Shown here in pieces: positions 1 to 8,442 of a DNA stretch of 21,620 nt (positions are counted from its first letter, which is position 1; each line of letters begins with the position of its first letter). The stretch comes from Planctomycetaceae bacterium (GTDB lineage: Bacteria; Planctomycetota; Planctomycetia; Planctomycetales; Planctomycetaceae), in contig DLVV01000435.1 of the NCBI GenBank assembly GCA_003445035.1, forward strand, positions 1 to 21,620, written 5' to 3'. The notes beneath the pieces are model-generated. The model saw only the letters and a program-made list of their open reading frames with translations. It had not been told where the DNA came from and did not search any database. A program made the translations under genes and the position numbers.

Positions 1-588
1 CTGTTCCGCATGGAAGACTGGCACAAGGGCGGATCGCACTACAACAACAAGGTCAACCAGTCACGGATCACCAACCTGCTGGGGCACCAGATGCTGATGG
101 CCCGTCGCCTGGTCGAGCGAGGATGTGGGTTCGTCACGGTGGTGGACTGCACGTGGGATTTCCACAACGACGGCAACAACCCGGCCACCATCGAGGGGAT
201 GAACGTGCTGGGCCCGCAGGCCGATCACGCGATCGCCGCGTTCATGGATGACCTCGAGGAGCGGGGCCTGACCGACAAGGTGCTGTTGCTGGTGACCGGC
301 GAGATGGGCCGCTCGCCGAAGAAACAGGGTAACGGCGGCACCGGACACTGGTCCCGGTTGACTCCGCTGCTGGTGGCCGGCGGCGGACTGAAAATGGGCC
401 AGGTGATCGGCAAGACCGATCGCAATGGTGGCGAGGCGACGACCCAGCAGTACCTGCCGCAACACCTGCTGGCGACAATTCTGCAGACCGTCTTTGATCC
501 CGGCGAAGCTCGCCTGGACAGCAGTATCCCGTCCGACCTCGCCCGGCTGATGACCACCGGCGAACCGATCCGAGAGCTCCTGGCCTGA
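1..588 (+). CDS. DUF1501 family protein, C-terminal part (5' end outside window)
   Basis: The reading frame is open from the first base and stops with TGA at 586-588, so about 195 C-terminal residues are present and the start lies to the left. DUF1501 is a family related to the alkaline phosphatase/sulfatase fold. It is very abundant in planctomycetes, usually exported by Tat and encoded next to DUF1549/DUF1553 proteins. Visible family marks are LMARRLVERG, an Asp-Trp-x-x-His-Asn motif (WDFHND), LLLVTGEMGRSP (counterpart of VVWGGEFGRSP in the second DUF1501 protein of this window) and the glycine-rich LLVAGGGLKMGQVIGKTD, which is followed by the HLLATIL helix. The family assignment is secure, but the biochemical function is not known. 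No partner gene is visible, because the upstream side is cut off. The next gene on the same strand starts 144 bases later. Confidence 0.9.
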   Translation: MFRMEDWHKGGSHYNNKVNQSRITNLLGHQMLMARRLVERGCGFVTVVDCTWDFHNDGNNPATIEGMNVLGPQADHAIAAFMDDLEERGLTDKVLLLVTGEMGRSPKKQGNGGTGHWSRLTPLLVAGGGLKMGQVIGKTDRNGGEATTQQYLPQHLLATILQTVFDPGEARLDSSIPSDLARLMTTGEPIRELLA

Positions 589-732
589 TCGGTCCGTGTG
601 CGGAGGCCGTGCGGATCGGAACAGGATCGGTTGGGTATCGCCGGCTGCACGGCGTGTGGGGCGGTCGAGACTGGCGTCGCTTTGACCCGTCCCGGAAAAC
701 TTCTTTGCAGAAGAAATGACGAGGGGTGTTCG

Positions 733-1878
733 ATGCGTACAGGGTTTTGTAGCAGTCGATGTCGTCGCTGCGTGGTGCCGGGGTTGGTCGCATTAGTGCT
801 TGCCGGCTGGATGTTGACCGCTGGTCCGCACGGTGCGGAACCGGAGTCACGGCCGGGGCCCCAGGTGCTGCTCGAGAAGGTCGACAAGATCTACTCGGAC
901 GGGAAATGGAATGGCCGCCTGGGCATGGTGCTCTGGAAGGGGCGGTTCTACATCTTCTTCCGTTCCGCCGTGGCCCACGACCAGGACGGGGCCATCCGGA
1001 TGATCCGTTCCACTTCGAACATTCCCAGGCACTGGTCGACTTCTCCGTATTCCCCCGAGAATTACCAGGCGACCATCAAGGCCGGCCGGCCGGTGGATCC
1101 GATCGGGCCGGGGCCCGAGGCGGTGCTGGTCATCGACAGTCCGGTTGACGAGTCGGAGATGCACGTGCTGGGGACGCCGGAGCGACTGTTCGGATATGTC
1201 GTTCTTTTGGTCGCCGGAAGTGATGAGGTCATCGGAACCCAGGTGATCCATACCGACAATGGCACCGACTGGTCGAAGCCGAAACAGGTCTACGAACCTG
1301 GCTGGTCGTTCTGGAAGCCGCGGTCGTACAAGGGTACGCATTTCGTCGTGGCTGACGTGATGACCGGGAAGAGGCGGATCGAGTTGTTGAGTTCCACCGA
1401 TGGGGTCGCCTGGAAGAAGGTCTCGACCATTGCCGAGGGACCGTTCACCGAGACGGACCTCGTGTTTCTCAAGGACGGGACACTGCTGGGGGTGGCTCGC
1501 CAGGGGCGGGTGTTTCGGTCGAAGCCGCCCTACACCGAGTGGACCTCCCGGCGGTGTCCGACGCTCGACGGTCCCGCCGTCGCGCTTGTCGGTGACACGG
1601 TACTGGCATCCGGCCGCGTGGCCGCCGGCAACTTCCCCGATGCTCAGCAGGGGGAACGGCGGAACGGCCTGTTCAGCATTGACCCGCAGACCCTGAAGTT
1701 TCAGTGGAAGATGAACATGGTGACCCAGTGGGGGGGAGACGTCTCGTATCCTCACATTCTCTCGCTGGACCGGCACCGGGCGCTGATTGCCTGGTACGAC
1801 GGACAGCGATACCAGAAGGGTGTGCCGAAACAGGCCGACATCTTCCTGGCTATCCTGCGGCTTGTCCCCGGGACATGA
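733..1878 (+). CDS. Secreted sialidase-fold (beta-propeller) protein
   Basis: This is a 381-residue exported protein of the sialidase superfamily type. The ATG at 733 is chosen because GAGGGG at 721-726 sits 6 bases before it and because it directly begins a signal peptide: a basic stretch (RCRR, residues 9-12), a hydrophobic core at about 14-30, then a polar region. The frame stays open further upstream to about 598 without a ribosome site. Two Asp-box-like motifs are visible, HTDNGTDW (173-180) and SSTDGVAW (220-227). Between propeller strands lie ETDLVFLKDGTLLGVAR (240-256) and GGDVSYPHILSLD (334-346), both typical of sialidase-like propellers. A catalytic Arg triad or Tyr/Glu pair cannot be assigned by eye, so it may be a non-enzymatic or differently specific propeller. 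It leads a run of three exported propeller genes on one strand. A TTGACC box at 682-687 resembles a -35 element but has no good -10 partner. Confidence 0.75.
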   Translation: MRTGFCSSRCRRCVVPGLVALVLAGWMLTAGPHGAEPESRPGPQVLLEKVDKIYSDGKWNGRLGMVLWKGRFYIFFRSAVAHDQDGAIRMIRSTSNIPRHWSTSPYSPENYQATIKAGRPVDPIGPGPEAVLVIDSPVDESEMHVLGTPERLFGYVVLLVAGSDEVIGTQVIHTDNGTDWSKPKQVYEPGWSFWKPRSYKGTHFVVADVMTGKRRIELLSSTDGVAWKKVSTIAEGPFTETDLVFLKDGTLLGVARQGRVFRSKPPYTEWTSRRCPTLDGPAVALVGDTVLASGRVAAGNFPDAQQGERRNGLFSIDPQTLKFQWKMNMVTQWGGDVSYPHILSLDRHRALIAWYDGQRYQKGVPKQADIFLAILRLVPGT

Positions 1879-1911
1879 AGACTCGTCGGTTGGCACCCGA
1901 TACCATCCGCT

Positions 1912-1940
1912 TTGTTTCGGCCGAATCGGCTGGCTAGACT
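1912..1940 (+). promoter_or_regulatory. Candidate sigma70-type promoter upstream of the 472-aa propeller gene
   Basis: TTGTTT (1912-1917) and TAGACT (1935-1940) are separated by 17 bases. They match the TTGACA/TATAAT consensus at 3/6 and 4/6 positions, and the second box lies 33 bases before the ATG at 1974. The spacer contains the small palindrome GCCGAATCGGC. The match is modest and may be chance. If real, the 472-aa gene could be transcribed separately from the sialidase-like gene. Confidence 0.22.
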
Positions 1941-1973
1941 GCAAGCCCGAAATTCGGACAGTGGAAAAGCACG

Positions 1974-3392
1974 ATGAATCGGTGTTCAACGACCTGGATC
2001 CTGCTGGGGATTAGTTGTTTCTGGAGCGGCGTCGCCCCGGCCGCCGAACCGGCCAAGATTGGTTCGTTCCGGCAGTTGTTTCTGGATGACCACCTCGTCG
2101 CGAAAATGACGGGCCTGCGGCGGGTGATGCATCGGCCTCACAAGCGGGGGGCGGTGATTCGCAGTCCGAAACTGGACCAGACGATTCAGACCCGGTCGGT
2201 TCCCCAGTGGGATCCGGTGGCCAAGCTCTACAAGCTGTGGGTGATCGGCATCGACCAGCAATTGTGGGAGAGCCGTGACGGATTGCACTGGGTGCCCGGC
2301 CCGCCGTCGAACATGAAGATCATGCTGGCGGTCTATGACCGGAACGAGCCGGACCTGTCGCGGCGATACAAGGCTCCGTTGCTCAACCGGGGATTTGCCG
2401 TTTCACCTGACGGCGCCAAGTGGACCCGTGTCGATGTGGACAAGGTGCCCAGTTCGGATGAAGGTAACTTCAGTTTTGATCCGGACCACGGGCTGTTCAT
2501 CCACACGATCAAACGGCGAGGGCCATTCGGACGTTCGGTGGCGGTGGCGACCAGCCGCGATTTCAAGACATGGAACGACCACGGTCTCATCTTCCATGCC
2601 GACGAACGGGACCAGGAGTTGGGTGCCGAGAACATCATCGCGAGGCTGGCCGATCCGACACTGCGACGGCCCTTCCACATCGACAAGAAAGTCTGGCGAG
2701 TGGATGTCTACAACATGGGGACGTTCTTCTATGAGGGGATCTACATCGGGATGCCGGCGATGTTCCACTCGACAGGGCCGGTGCCGAACTACCCGAACAC
2801 CGATGGATTTCACCTGGTTCAACTCGTAACGAGCCGTGACCTCAAGAACTGGAAACGATTGGGTGATCGCCAGCCATTCATCGGCCCCTCTCGGCTGAAG
2901 TCGGGTGCTTACGACCTGGTGCAGATCCTGCCCCCCTCGGCCCCGGTCGAGCACGGCGACGAGTTGTGGTTCTACTACACCGGACTGAAATACAGGGCGA
3001 GCTTCATTTATGTCGGCCGTTACCCCAACGGCAAGCACGTGACCAAGCCCGGTCTCGAGCCGGATCGCGGGGCCATTTGCCTGGCTGTGCTGCGTCGTGA
3101 CGGGTTTGTCTCCCTGGATGCTGGTGAGAAGAGCGGCCAACTGGTGACCAGGGCGATGGTACTGCCCGGGGGAAAGATGCACGTCAACGCCGACGCCGTC
3201 GACGGCGAGTTGCGTGTTGAAGTGTTGAACGCTGAAGACAAGGTGGTGGCCGTTTCCGAGAATGTCAGCGGTGATTCGGTCCGCAAGGAGATCCGTTGGA
3301 AACGTGGAGGCCTGGCCCAACTGAAAGGCCAGGCTGTCACGCTCCGCTTCACGCTTCGAAATGCCCGGTTCTACTCCTACTGGTTCAAGTAG
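1974..3392 (+). CDS. Secreted GH32/GH43-like five-bladed propeller protein (472 aa)
   Basis: The protein starts with a signal peptide (residues 1 to about 23, ending near APAAEPA) and then the signature RQLFLDDHLV (33-42). In many planctomycete proteins that motif opens a GH32/GH43-like beta-propeller. Repeated blade motifs include WDPVAKLYKLWV (79-90), SRDGLHWVPG (100-109), SPDGAKWTRV (144-153), TSRDFKTWNDHG (193-204) and TSRDLKNWKRLGDRQPFI (286-303). An all-beta C-terminal domain begins at about RRDGFVSLDAGEKSGQ (374-389) and ends in ARFYSYWFK. The closest relative in the window is the next gene, which shares both the FLDD start and this tail. A role in carbohydrate binding or hydrolysis is inferred from the fold; catalytic acids cannot be assigned with confidence. 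A weak GGA at 1963-1965 precedes the ATG. The gene follows the sialidase-like gene by 95 bases and precedes its paralogue by 43. Confidence 0.75.
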   Translation: MNRCSTTWILLGISCFWSGVAPAAEPAKIGSFRQLFLDDHLVAKMTGLRRVMHRPHKRGAVIRSPKLDQTIQTRSVPQWDPVAKLYKLWVIGIDQQLWESRDGLHWVPGPPSNMKIMLAVYDRNEPDLSRRYKAPLLNRGFAVSPDGAKWTRVDVDKVPSSDEGNFSFDPDHGLFIHTIKRRGPFGRSVAVATSRDFKTWNDHGLIFHADERDQELGAENIIARLADPTLRRPFHIDKKVWRVDVYNMGTFFYEGIYIGMPAMFHSTGPVPNYPNTDGFHLVQLVTSRDLKNWKRLGDRQPFIGPSRLKSGAYDLVQILPPSAPVEHGDELWFYYTGLKYRASFIYVGRYPNGKHVTKPGLEPDRGAICLAVLRRDGFVSLDAGEKSGQLVTRAMVLPGGKMHVNADAVDGELRVEVLNAEDKVVAVSENVSGDSVRKEIRWKRGGLAQLKGQAVTLRFTLRNARFYSYWFK

Positions 3393-3435
3393 CGGGTGCC
3401 TGTTGTTTGTTCCATAAACAAAACCGAGAACGTCG

Positions 3436-5658
3436 ATGACTCATACGATCACCAGTGCGATTTTCACGCGAGGCCGCCGCTGTCATTGGGTGGTCCTTCT
3501 CGGCTTCGTTGTGTGTTTCGCCGGCCACGCGGTTGTGAAGGCGTCTGGCCCGTCGGTGGCCTGGCAACGGGTTTATCGTGGTGACGTTCTTCCGGATGCC
3601 AAGGGAGCGATCGGGGGCCCCGACAAGTTCAATGGGGCCTTTCGACTTGTCACCGCGGGCAAGCCGCTGCCGGTCCGGATCAGTGTTGCGAAGACACTGC
3701 TGTACCGGGACGAAGATACGAATCGTCACCGTTACTCCGTTGGCACCACTGGCAGCAACAAGGGAACCGCCACGTGGAACGCAGCGACCGGTCCGGGTAC
3801 GACGCTCGAGATTCGCCTTAAGGTGCTGGTGGGCGCCGGGCCGGGAACGGCTGGAGGAGTCCAGATCGCCAACGGGCAAGCCAGCTACTTTGCCCGAATA
3901 CGGACTGACGGGATCGAGGGCCTCAACCGCGAAAACGATGCGCTGGGATTCGACTTTCACAGCGACTTTGTCACCCTGCGGTACGTGGTGCCACGCGGGA
4001 AGCGGCCCGCTGTCGTACAGTTCGTCGATGCCCGTGGCCGGACGGGTGAGACCAAGCTCCACCGCTACGACATCAAGACGGGCAACACGTTCCTGATCTG
4101 CGGTGGCGGGAACGGCGATCCTCCTAATCATCTCGAGTGGGAAATCGAGACGATCCGGTGGACCAACGCGGGCGCGTTTGCCTGGGACGCCAAGAAGGTC
4201 GGCCGGCAGGCCCTGGCCACGATCGCCAGGCGGAAGGAAATGGTCACCGAACGACGTCGAGCGGCCAAGCGGAGCACCAGGCCCATCCGGCTCACTCGCT
4301 ACCGGCAACTGTTCCTGGACGACTACCTGGTCGACGAGATGCACGCAGTCCGTCGCCAGACGCACTCGGCCGACAAGTACCCGGCCAACCCGATCATCAA
4401 CGGTGATCACCCCTGGTTGGCCGGGAGGGCTTACCTCTACGGCGCCGTGGAACGTCATCCGGAGACGAAGAAGCTGAGGATGTGGTACCAGTCGTACTAC
4501 ACCGCCAAGGAGAAGGACCGGGTCATCAACGTGATGTGCCTGGCCGAATCGGCCAACGGCATCGACTGGACCTTCCCGCGGCTTGGCCTGATTGCCGACG
4601 GGCGGGGCAGCAAAGACAACAACATCATCATCAGCACGCTGTCCCACTCGGGATTCGACGAGTGCATCACACCGACACGGGATCTTCATGCCACCGATCC
4701 CAGCAAGCGTTACCGCAGCCTGTTCTGGGCCAATTCCGACGGCCATCGCGGCACCTACTCGGCCTGGTCGGCCGACGGCGTGCGGTGGTTCTCCTCGCCC
4801 AAGCCGATCACGACCAGGATGGGCGATGCCGGCAGCACCATGTACGACATCTACAAGCGTCGCTGGGTCTTCTTCGCGCGGCCGATCGACAACCAGCTCA
4901 GCCGGGCCATCTCCTTCAGCAAGGATTTCAAGACGTGGACTCCGACCAAGGTGATCTTCCAGGCCGACAAGAGCAAGCGGGAAGATTACTACAACATGCA
5001 GGGGCTGTGTTACGAGGGGCTGTACCTGGGTTTCGTGACCATCATGTGGGAAGAGCCCGGCCGGTACGCGCTCGAGCCGCACCTGGCCATGAGTCGTGAC
5101 GGTGAGAACTGGCAGTGGATCGGTCGCCAGGACGCGTTCATTCCTCACGGGCCGCGCGGCAGCTGGGAAGAATTCAACACGCAGATGGGGACCGGCCAGC
5201 CGATCCGCCAGGGCGACAAGCTCTACTTCTATTACAGCGGACGCACCTATCCTCACCGTCCGTATTACGCGCGAGGCAACCCCGAGATCATCCCGAAGCA
5301 ACTGGTCGAGAGCGATGTGAACATCGGTCTGGCGACGTTGCGGGTGGACGGGTTCGTGTCGCTGGAGGATCATTTTGGCGGCGGTGTCGTGGAGACCAAG
5401 CCGTTGTTGTTTTCCGGCAAGGAACTCCACGTCAACGTCGACAGCCGTCACGGTGACTTCCGAGTGGAAGTGCTCGACCACGCCGGCGATCCCATCCCCG
5501 GGTTCACGGCAGCCGAGTGCGTACCGGTTCGCATTGACCGGGTGGGTGTGACCGTGAGATGGAAGGATCACCAGGACCTGGTCGCACTCGACGGCAAGCC
5601 GGTTCGATTTCGGTTTCACCTCAACCGCAGCCGGCTCTTCTCGTTCTGGGTCGATTGA
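3436..5658 (+). CDS. Secreted two-domain protein: jelly-roll-like domain plus GH32/GH43-like propeller (740 aa)
   Basis: An N-terminal signal sequence (basic TRGRRCH at 11-17, hydrophobic core 18-35) is followed by a beta-rich, probably concanavalin/jelly-roll-like domain at about 45-245. That domain contains LEIRLKVLVGAGPG (124-137) and YDIKTGNTFLICGG (211-224). A basic linker (265-285) leads to RQLFLDDYLV (290-299), the same entry motif as in the preceding gene. The propeller then shows MWYQSYYT (349-356), SANGIDWTFPRLGL (372-385), SADGVRWFSSPKP (445-457), SKDFKTWTPTKVIF (495-508) and SRDGENWQWIGRQDAFIP (553-570). The C-terminal domain from about VDGFVSLEDHFGG (637-649) to LFSFWVD matches the tail of the 472-aa protein. 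The start is ATG at 3436, with GAGAA at 3426-3430. The 43-base gap before it holds a small AT-rich inverted repeat (3406-3422). A role in binding or degrading polysaccharides is inferred from domain type only. Confidence 0.78.
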   Translation: MTHTITSAIFTRGRRCHWVVLLGFVVCFAGHAVVKASGPSVAWQRVYRGDVLPDAKGAIGGPDKFNGAFRLVTAGKPLPVRISVAKTLLYRDEDTNRHRYSVGTTGSNKGTATWNAATGPGTTLEIRLKVLVGAGPGTAGGVQIANGQASYFARIRTDGIEGLNRENDALGFDFHSDFVTLRYVVPRGKRPAVVQFVDARGRTGETKLHRYDIKTGNTFLICGGGNGDPPNHLEWEIETIRWTNAGAFAWDAKKVGRQALATIARRKEMVTERRRAAKRSTRPIRLTRYRQLFLDDYLVDEMHAVRRQTHSADKYPANPIINGDHPWLAGRAYLYGAVERHPETKKLRMWYQSYYTAKEKDRVINVMCLAESANGIDWTFPRLGLIADGRGSKDNNIIISTLSHSGFDECITPTRDLHATDPSKRYRSLFWANSDGHRGTYSAWSADGVRWFSSPKPITTRMGDAGSTMYDIYKRRWVFFARPIDNQLSRAISFSKDFKTWTPTKVIFQADKSKREDYYNMQGLCYEGLYLGFVTIMWEEPGRYALEPHLAMSRDGENWQWIGRQDAFIPHGPRGSWEEFNTQMGTGQPIRQGDKLYFYYSGRTYPHRPYYARGNPEIIPKQLVESDVNIGLATLRVDGFVSLEDHFGGGVVETKPLLFSGKELHVNVDSRHGDFRVEVLDHAGDPIPGFTAAECVPVRIDRVGVTVRWKDHQDLVALDGKPVRFRFHLNRSRLFSFWVD

Positions 5659-5681
5659 CCCGGTTCGGGAGCCGCGGCATC

Positions 5682-5702
5682 GCCGACCGGTGATCGGCTT
5701 TT
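5682..5702 (+). terminator. Candidate rho-independent terminator after the propeller genes
   Basis: A 5-bp GC-rich stem (GCCGA at 5682-5686, TCGGC at 5694-5698) with a 7-base loop is followed directly by TTTT (5699-5702). It lies 24 bases after the stop of the 740-aa gene, in the 48-base space between two convergent genes. The stem is short, so this is a moderate call. Confidence 0.45.
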
Positions 5703-5706
5703 GCGT

Positions 5707-8442
5707 TCAGGGAAGCGAGCCGACTGCCGCAGGTAGCTTCCGTGATTCCTTGACGGTCAGTGCAGGATTCAGGAACACGTCATCGCCTTCCTCGATACCC
5801 GAGTCGACAGCGATGAACTCTGCGTTGCGGTCGCCGAGCGTCAGGGGACGCCGTTCGGCAGTACCGCCGCGTGTCCGCACCCAGCAGAAGTCACCCTCAT
5901 CGGTTTCCTCTACCGCCGAGAGGGGGATCATCAGCACGTTTTCCCGCTGAGTGACGGTCACTTCGATCTCAGCGGTCATGCCGGGTTTGAGTCCTTCCAC
6001 CGAGGGAAGTTCTATCACCGCGTCGTATTTGACAATGTTGCCCGTCCACCACCCCGACGGTTGTGCAACCGAGGCGACGGAGGACACCTTGCCACTGAGT
6101 GTCTGGTTGGGCAGCCGCACGGTGGCATGCATCTTGGGTTTGACCTGGTCGATGGCCGATTCGTGAATGCCGAACCGGACCTGCATCTTTGCCAGGTCGG
6201 GCATTAGCAGGAGCACTTGGTCGTTGTGCACCGTTTCGCCTTCGGCGATGTCGGGCGTGTCCTTCCACTGAGCGGTCGAGGGATAGATCACCAGGCCACT
6301 TTTCGGAGCCTTGATCACGCAGCGGGTGATCTCCTTCTCTGCCAGGTCCATCCGTTCCCCGTCCATGGCGAGAACTTCTTCATGGCCGTTGGCCGCCGCT
6401 TTTGCCGACTCCCACTCGCCCTGCAACGTCTTCAGGGTTTCTTCCTTTTCGAGCCGCTGCAGAATGTCCAGGTTGGTCTCGCTGATCTCGAGGTCGATCC
6501 GGGCGTTACTCAGGGCGAGTTCGCTTTGTTCGACTCTCAGTTCACTCTGGTATCCGAGGGCGTACATCCGCTGGGCATAGTTGAGCATGTTGTTCGCGGT
6601 ATGCAGCGTCTGGTTGGCGAACGCCAGCCTCTTCTGGGCCTTCAGCTTCTTGCTGTGAAACGTGCCTTCAAGGTACTCCGAAATGGCAAGCCCCTTTACC
6701 GTCGCCTCGGCTCGGAAGCCGATGGCCGCATCCTTTGACAGGTGGGCGTACTTGGTGCGTTCGTGGAGGTACTCTTCGATCGCCTTGTTCTCCAATGTGA
6801 CCAGCTCGTCACCCGCATCGACCTGTGTGCCGTTCTTGATCACCCAGTTGATCGTGCTGTCGCCGCGGACTCGGCACTTGACCTGCGTGTTGTTGAAACT
6901 CTCCAGTGCTCCCTGTTCGATCATGGTGACCGGCAGAGTTCCCCGCTTGACCGTGTGGACAATCTTCGAACCCAGCAGCGCCCGTGCTTCGGCGACGGAG
7001 GCAAGCGGCTGGACCACCACCTTCTGCTGTTCCTGAAGACCCGAATGAACGATGACGAACCTGTCGTTGCTGTCACCGAGCGTCACCGAACACCGTTGTG
7101 GACCGTCGTCGGTTTCCACCCAGCAGAACTGTCCCTGGTCGATCTCCAGCACCGCGCTCAGCGGCACCGACAACACGTCCTTGTGCCGGGCCAGCACCAG
7201 TTCCACCTTGGCGGACATGCCTGGCCTCAGCCCCTCAACCGAGCGCAGCTCGATGATCGCGTCGTATTTCACGATGTTCCCGTCCCACCAGCCGGCGGGA
7301 CGTGCAACCGCAGACACGGAAGCGATTTTGGTGTTCAGTGCCCGGTCCGGCAGTTCCACACTGGCGGTCATTCCCGGTTCAACCCGGTCCACGATGGACT
7401 CGTGAATCCTGATCTTGACCTGCATCCGATCCAGGTCGGGCATCAGCAACAGGACCTGGTTGTTGTGGACACTGGCTCCATCGGTGATGTCGGGAGTCCG
7501 CTTCCACTTTGCGGTGGATGGATAAATCACCAGGCCACTCGTGGGAGCCTTGATCACGCAGCGTGCCAATTCCACCATCGCGAGATCCAGGCGGCTCTGC
7601 TCCAGCACCACTCCGGCCTCTCGACCAGCCAGCCTTTCCTTGGTTGCGATCAGCTGACTTTTTCGTCTCTCCAACTGCATCGTTCTGGTCAACCGCTGCA
7701 GAACGTCCATTTCTGTGGTCGTGACGTTCAGTTCCAGCTCCGCTTGTGTGATGGTGGACTCGGCCGCTTTGACCTGGAGCTCATTGGCGAACCCGCGGAC
7801 AAACAACGATTCGGTCCTTGCCAGCATCGTCTTCCCGTGACGGACATTTCGTTTGTCGGCCGCCAGTTTCATCTGCAACTGGGTCATCTGCTTGCGGTAG
7901 TCGCCGTTGATGTATCCATCGGTGGCCACCTGCGCAATAGCCACGTCTGTCTTGGTTCTTGCCAGGGCGGCTTTTGCGATATTCGTGTCCGTCTTTCCCA
8001 GGCTGATAGTCTCTTCGATGTTCTTGGTATCCAGCTTGACCAGTTCGTCTCCGGCCTTGACCGTGGTGCCGTTGGCGACCACCCAGGTGACGGTGCTACG
8101 ACCACCGCGGCCACCGTAGCCACCGCGGATTTCGCACTTGATCTCCTTGTTCCGGGAACTCTCCACGGTTCCGGTTTCTGTGACCGTGACCACCAATTCG
8201 CCGCGTGTGACCGTGTGGGTCGCGTCAGGATCGCTGGGCACCGCGGACGGCGTGTTCTGGGGCATCACCTGGACGACGGTGCCCGCAATCGCAAGCAGGC
8301 CGATCGCCAGCATCACCCAGGTCCACAGCGGCCCCGAGCGAGATGTTCCGGGAGCCTGCGAATCATCGGGGACTGGTCGGGTCACCGGCTGGTCCGGCAC
8401 TTCCGGTCGACTCCCCTCGTCTTGTGTCACCTCAAACGACAT
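5707..8442 (-). CDS. Tandem-duplicated HlyD/RND-type membrane fusion (efflux adaptor) protein, 911 aa
   Basis: Periplasmic adaptor proteins link an inner-membrane transporter to an outer-membrane channel and usually have about 350-480 residues. This one has 911 because two whole adaptor units sit in one chain. A proline-rich cytoplasmic leader (1-38) and one membrane segment (about 39-59) are followed by unit 1 (75-490) and unit 2 (495-901). Each unit has a barrel strand (THTVTRGELVVTVTETG, 75-91; VHTVKRGTLPVTMIEQG, 495-511), a lipoyl half motif (NGTTVKAGDELVKLD; NGTQVDAGDELVTLE), a long helical hairpin (about 141-292; 552-706), the second half motif (RCVIKAPTSGLVIYPST, 294-310; RCVIKAPKSGLVIYPST, 707-723) and GWW-GNIVKYDA-IEL (384-399; 797-812). 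Unit 1 alone has a Gly/Arg-rich insert, GGYGGRGGR (107-115). The ATG at 8442 is preceded by GAGGAA and TGGAG. No ABC or RND pump gene or outer-membrane factor lies in the window, so the substrate is unknown. Confidence 0.9.
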   Translation of the reverse strand: MSFEVTQDEGSRPEVPDQPVTRPVPDDSQAPGTSRSGPLWTWVMLAIGLLAIAGTVVQVMPQNTPSAVPSDPDATHTVTRGELVVTVTETGTVESSRNKEIKCEIRGGYGGRGGRSTVTWVVANGTTVKAGDELVKLDTKNIEETISLGKTDTNIAKAALARTKTDVAIAQVATDGYINGDYRKQMTQLQMKLAADKRNVRHGKTMLARTESLFVRGFANELQVKAAESTITQAELELNVTTTEMDVLQRLTRTMQLERRKSQLIATKERLAGREAGVVLEQSRLDLAMVELARCVIKAPTSGLVIYPSTAKWKRTPDITDGASVHNNQVLLLMPDLDRMQVKIRIHESIVDRVEPGMTASVELPDRALNTKIASVSAVARPAGWWDGNIVKYDAIIELRSVEGLRPGMSAKVELVLARHKDVLSVPLSAVLEIDQGQFCWVETDDGPQRCSVTLGDSNDRFVIVHSGLQEQQKVVVQPLASVAEARALLGSKIVHTVKRGTLPVTMIEQGALESFNNTQVKCRVRGDSTINWVIKNGTQVDAGDELVTLENKAIEEYLHERTKYAHLSKDAAIGFRAEATVKGLAISEYLEGTFHSKKLKAQKRLAFANQTLHTANNMLNYAQRMYALGYQSELRVEQSELALSNARIDLEISETNLDILQRLEKEETLKTLQGEWESAKAAANGHEEVLAMDGERMDLAEKEITRCVIKAPKSGLVIYPSTAQWKDTPDIAEGETVHNDQVLLLMPDLAKMQVRFGIHESAIDQVKPKMHATVRLPNQTLSGKVSSVASVAQPSGWWTGNIVKYDAVIELPSVEGLKPGMTAEIEVTVTQRENVLMIPLSAVEETDEGDFCWVRTRGGTAERRPLTLGDRNAEFIAVDSGIEEGDDVFLNPALTVKESRKLPAAVGSLP
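5740..6960 (-). repeat. Second internal copy of the adaptor unit
   Basis: This segment encodes residues 495-901 of the tandem adaptor and aligns along its length with the segment 6973-8220. The similarity is still visible in DNA: TCACCAGGCCACT and GAGCCTTGATCACGCAGCG occur identically at about 6290-6325 and 7528-7566. The two copies have diverged mainly in the helical hairpin, as expected for an old in-gene duplication. Confidence 0.85.
6973..8220 (-). repeat. First internal copy of the adaptor unit
   Basis: This segment encodes residues 75-490 of the tandem adaptor. Alignment to the second copy is offset by 420 residues at the start and 413 at the end. The 7-residue difference is largely explained by the glycine/arginine-rich insert at residues 107-115. 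Confidence 0.85.

Noticed and set aside
700..714. CTTCT/AGAAG inverted repeat as a terminator after the first DUF1501 gene
   Set aside because: The stem is AT-rich and short, with no T run, and it lies just before the ribosome site of the next gene.
847..1989. A 380-codon minus-strand frame opposite the sialidase-like gene
   Set aside because: No signal peptide, motif or ribosome site is visible, and the plus frame explains the region.
3406..3422. TTTGTT/AACAAA stem between the two propeller genes as a terminator
   Set aside because: It is pure AT-type pairing with one GC pair and no T tract after it; more likely an AT-rich unstructured leader.
3385..5619. A 744-codon open frame on the minus strand opposite the 740-aa propeller gene
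   Set aside because: Its translation is low-complexity, rich in Arg, Val, Gly and His with no recognisable domain, while the plus frame has a signal peptide and clear propeller motifs. Long antisense frames are common in GC-rich coding DNA.
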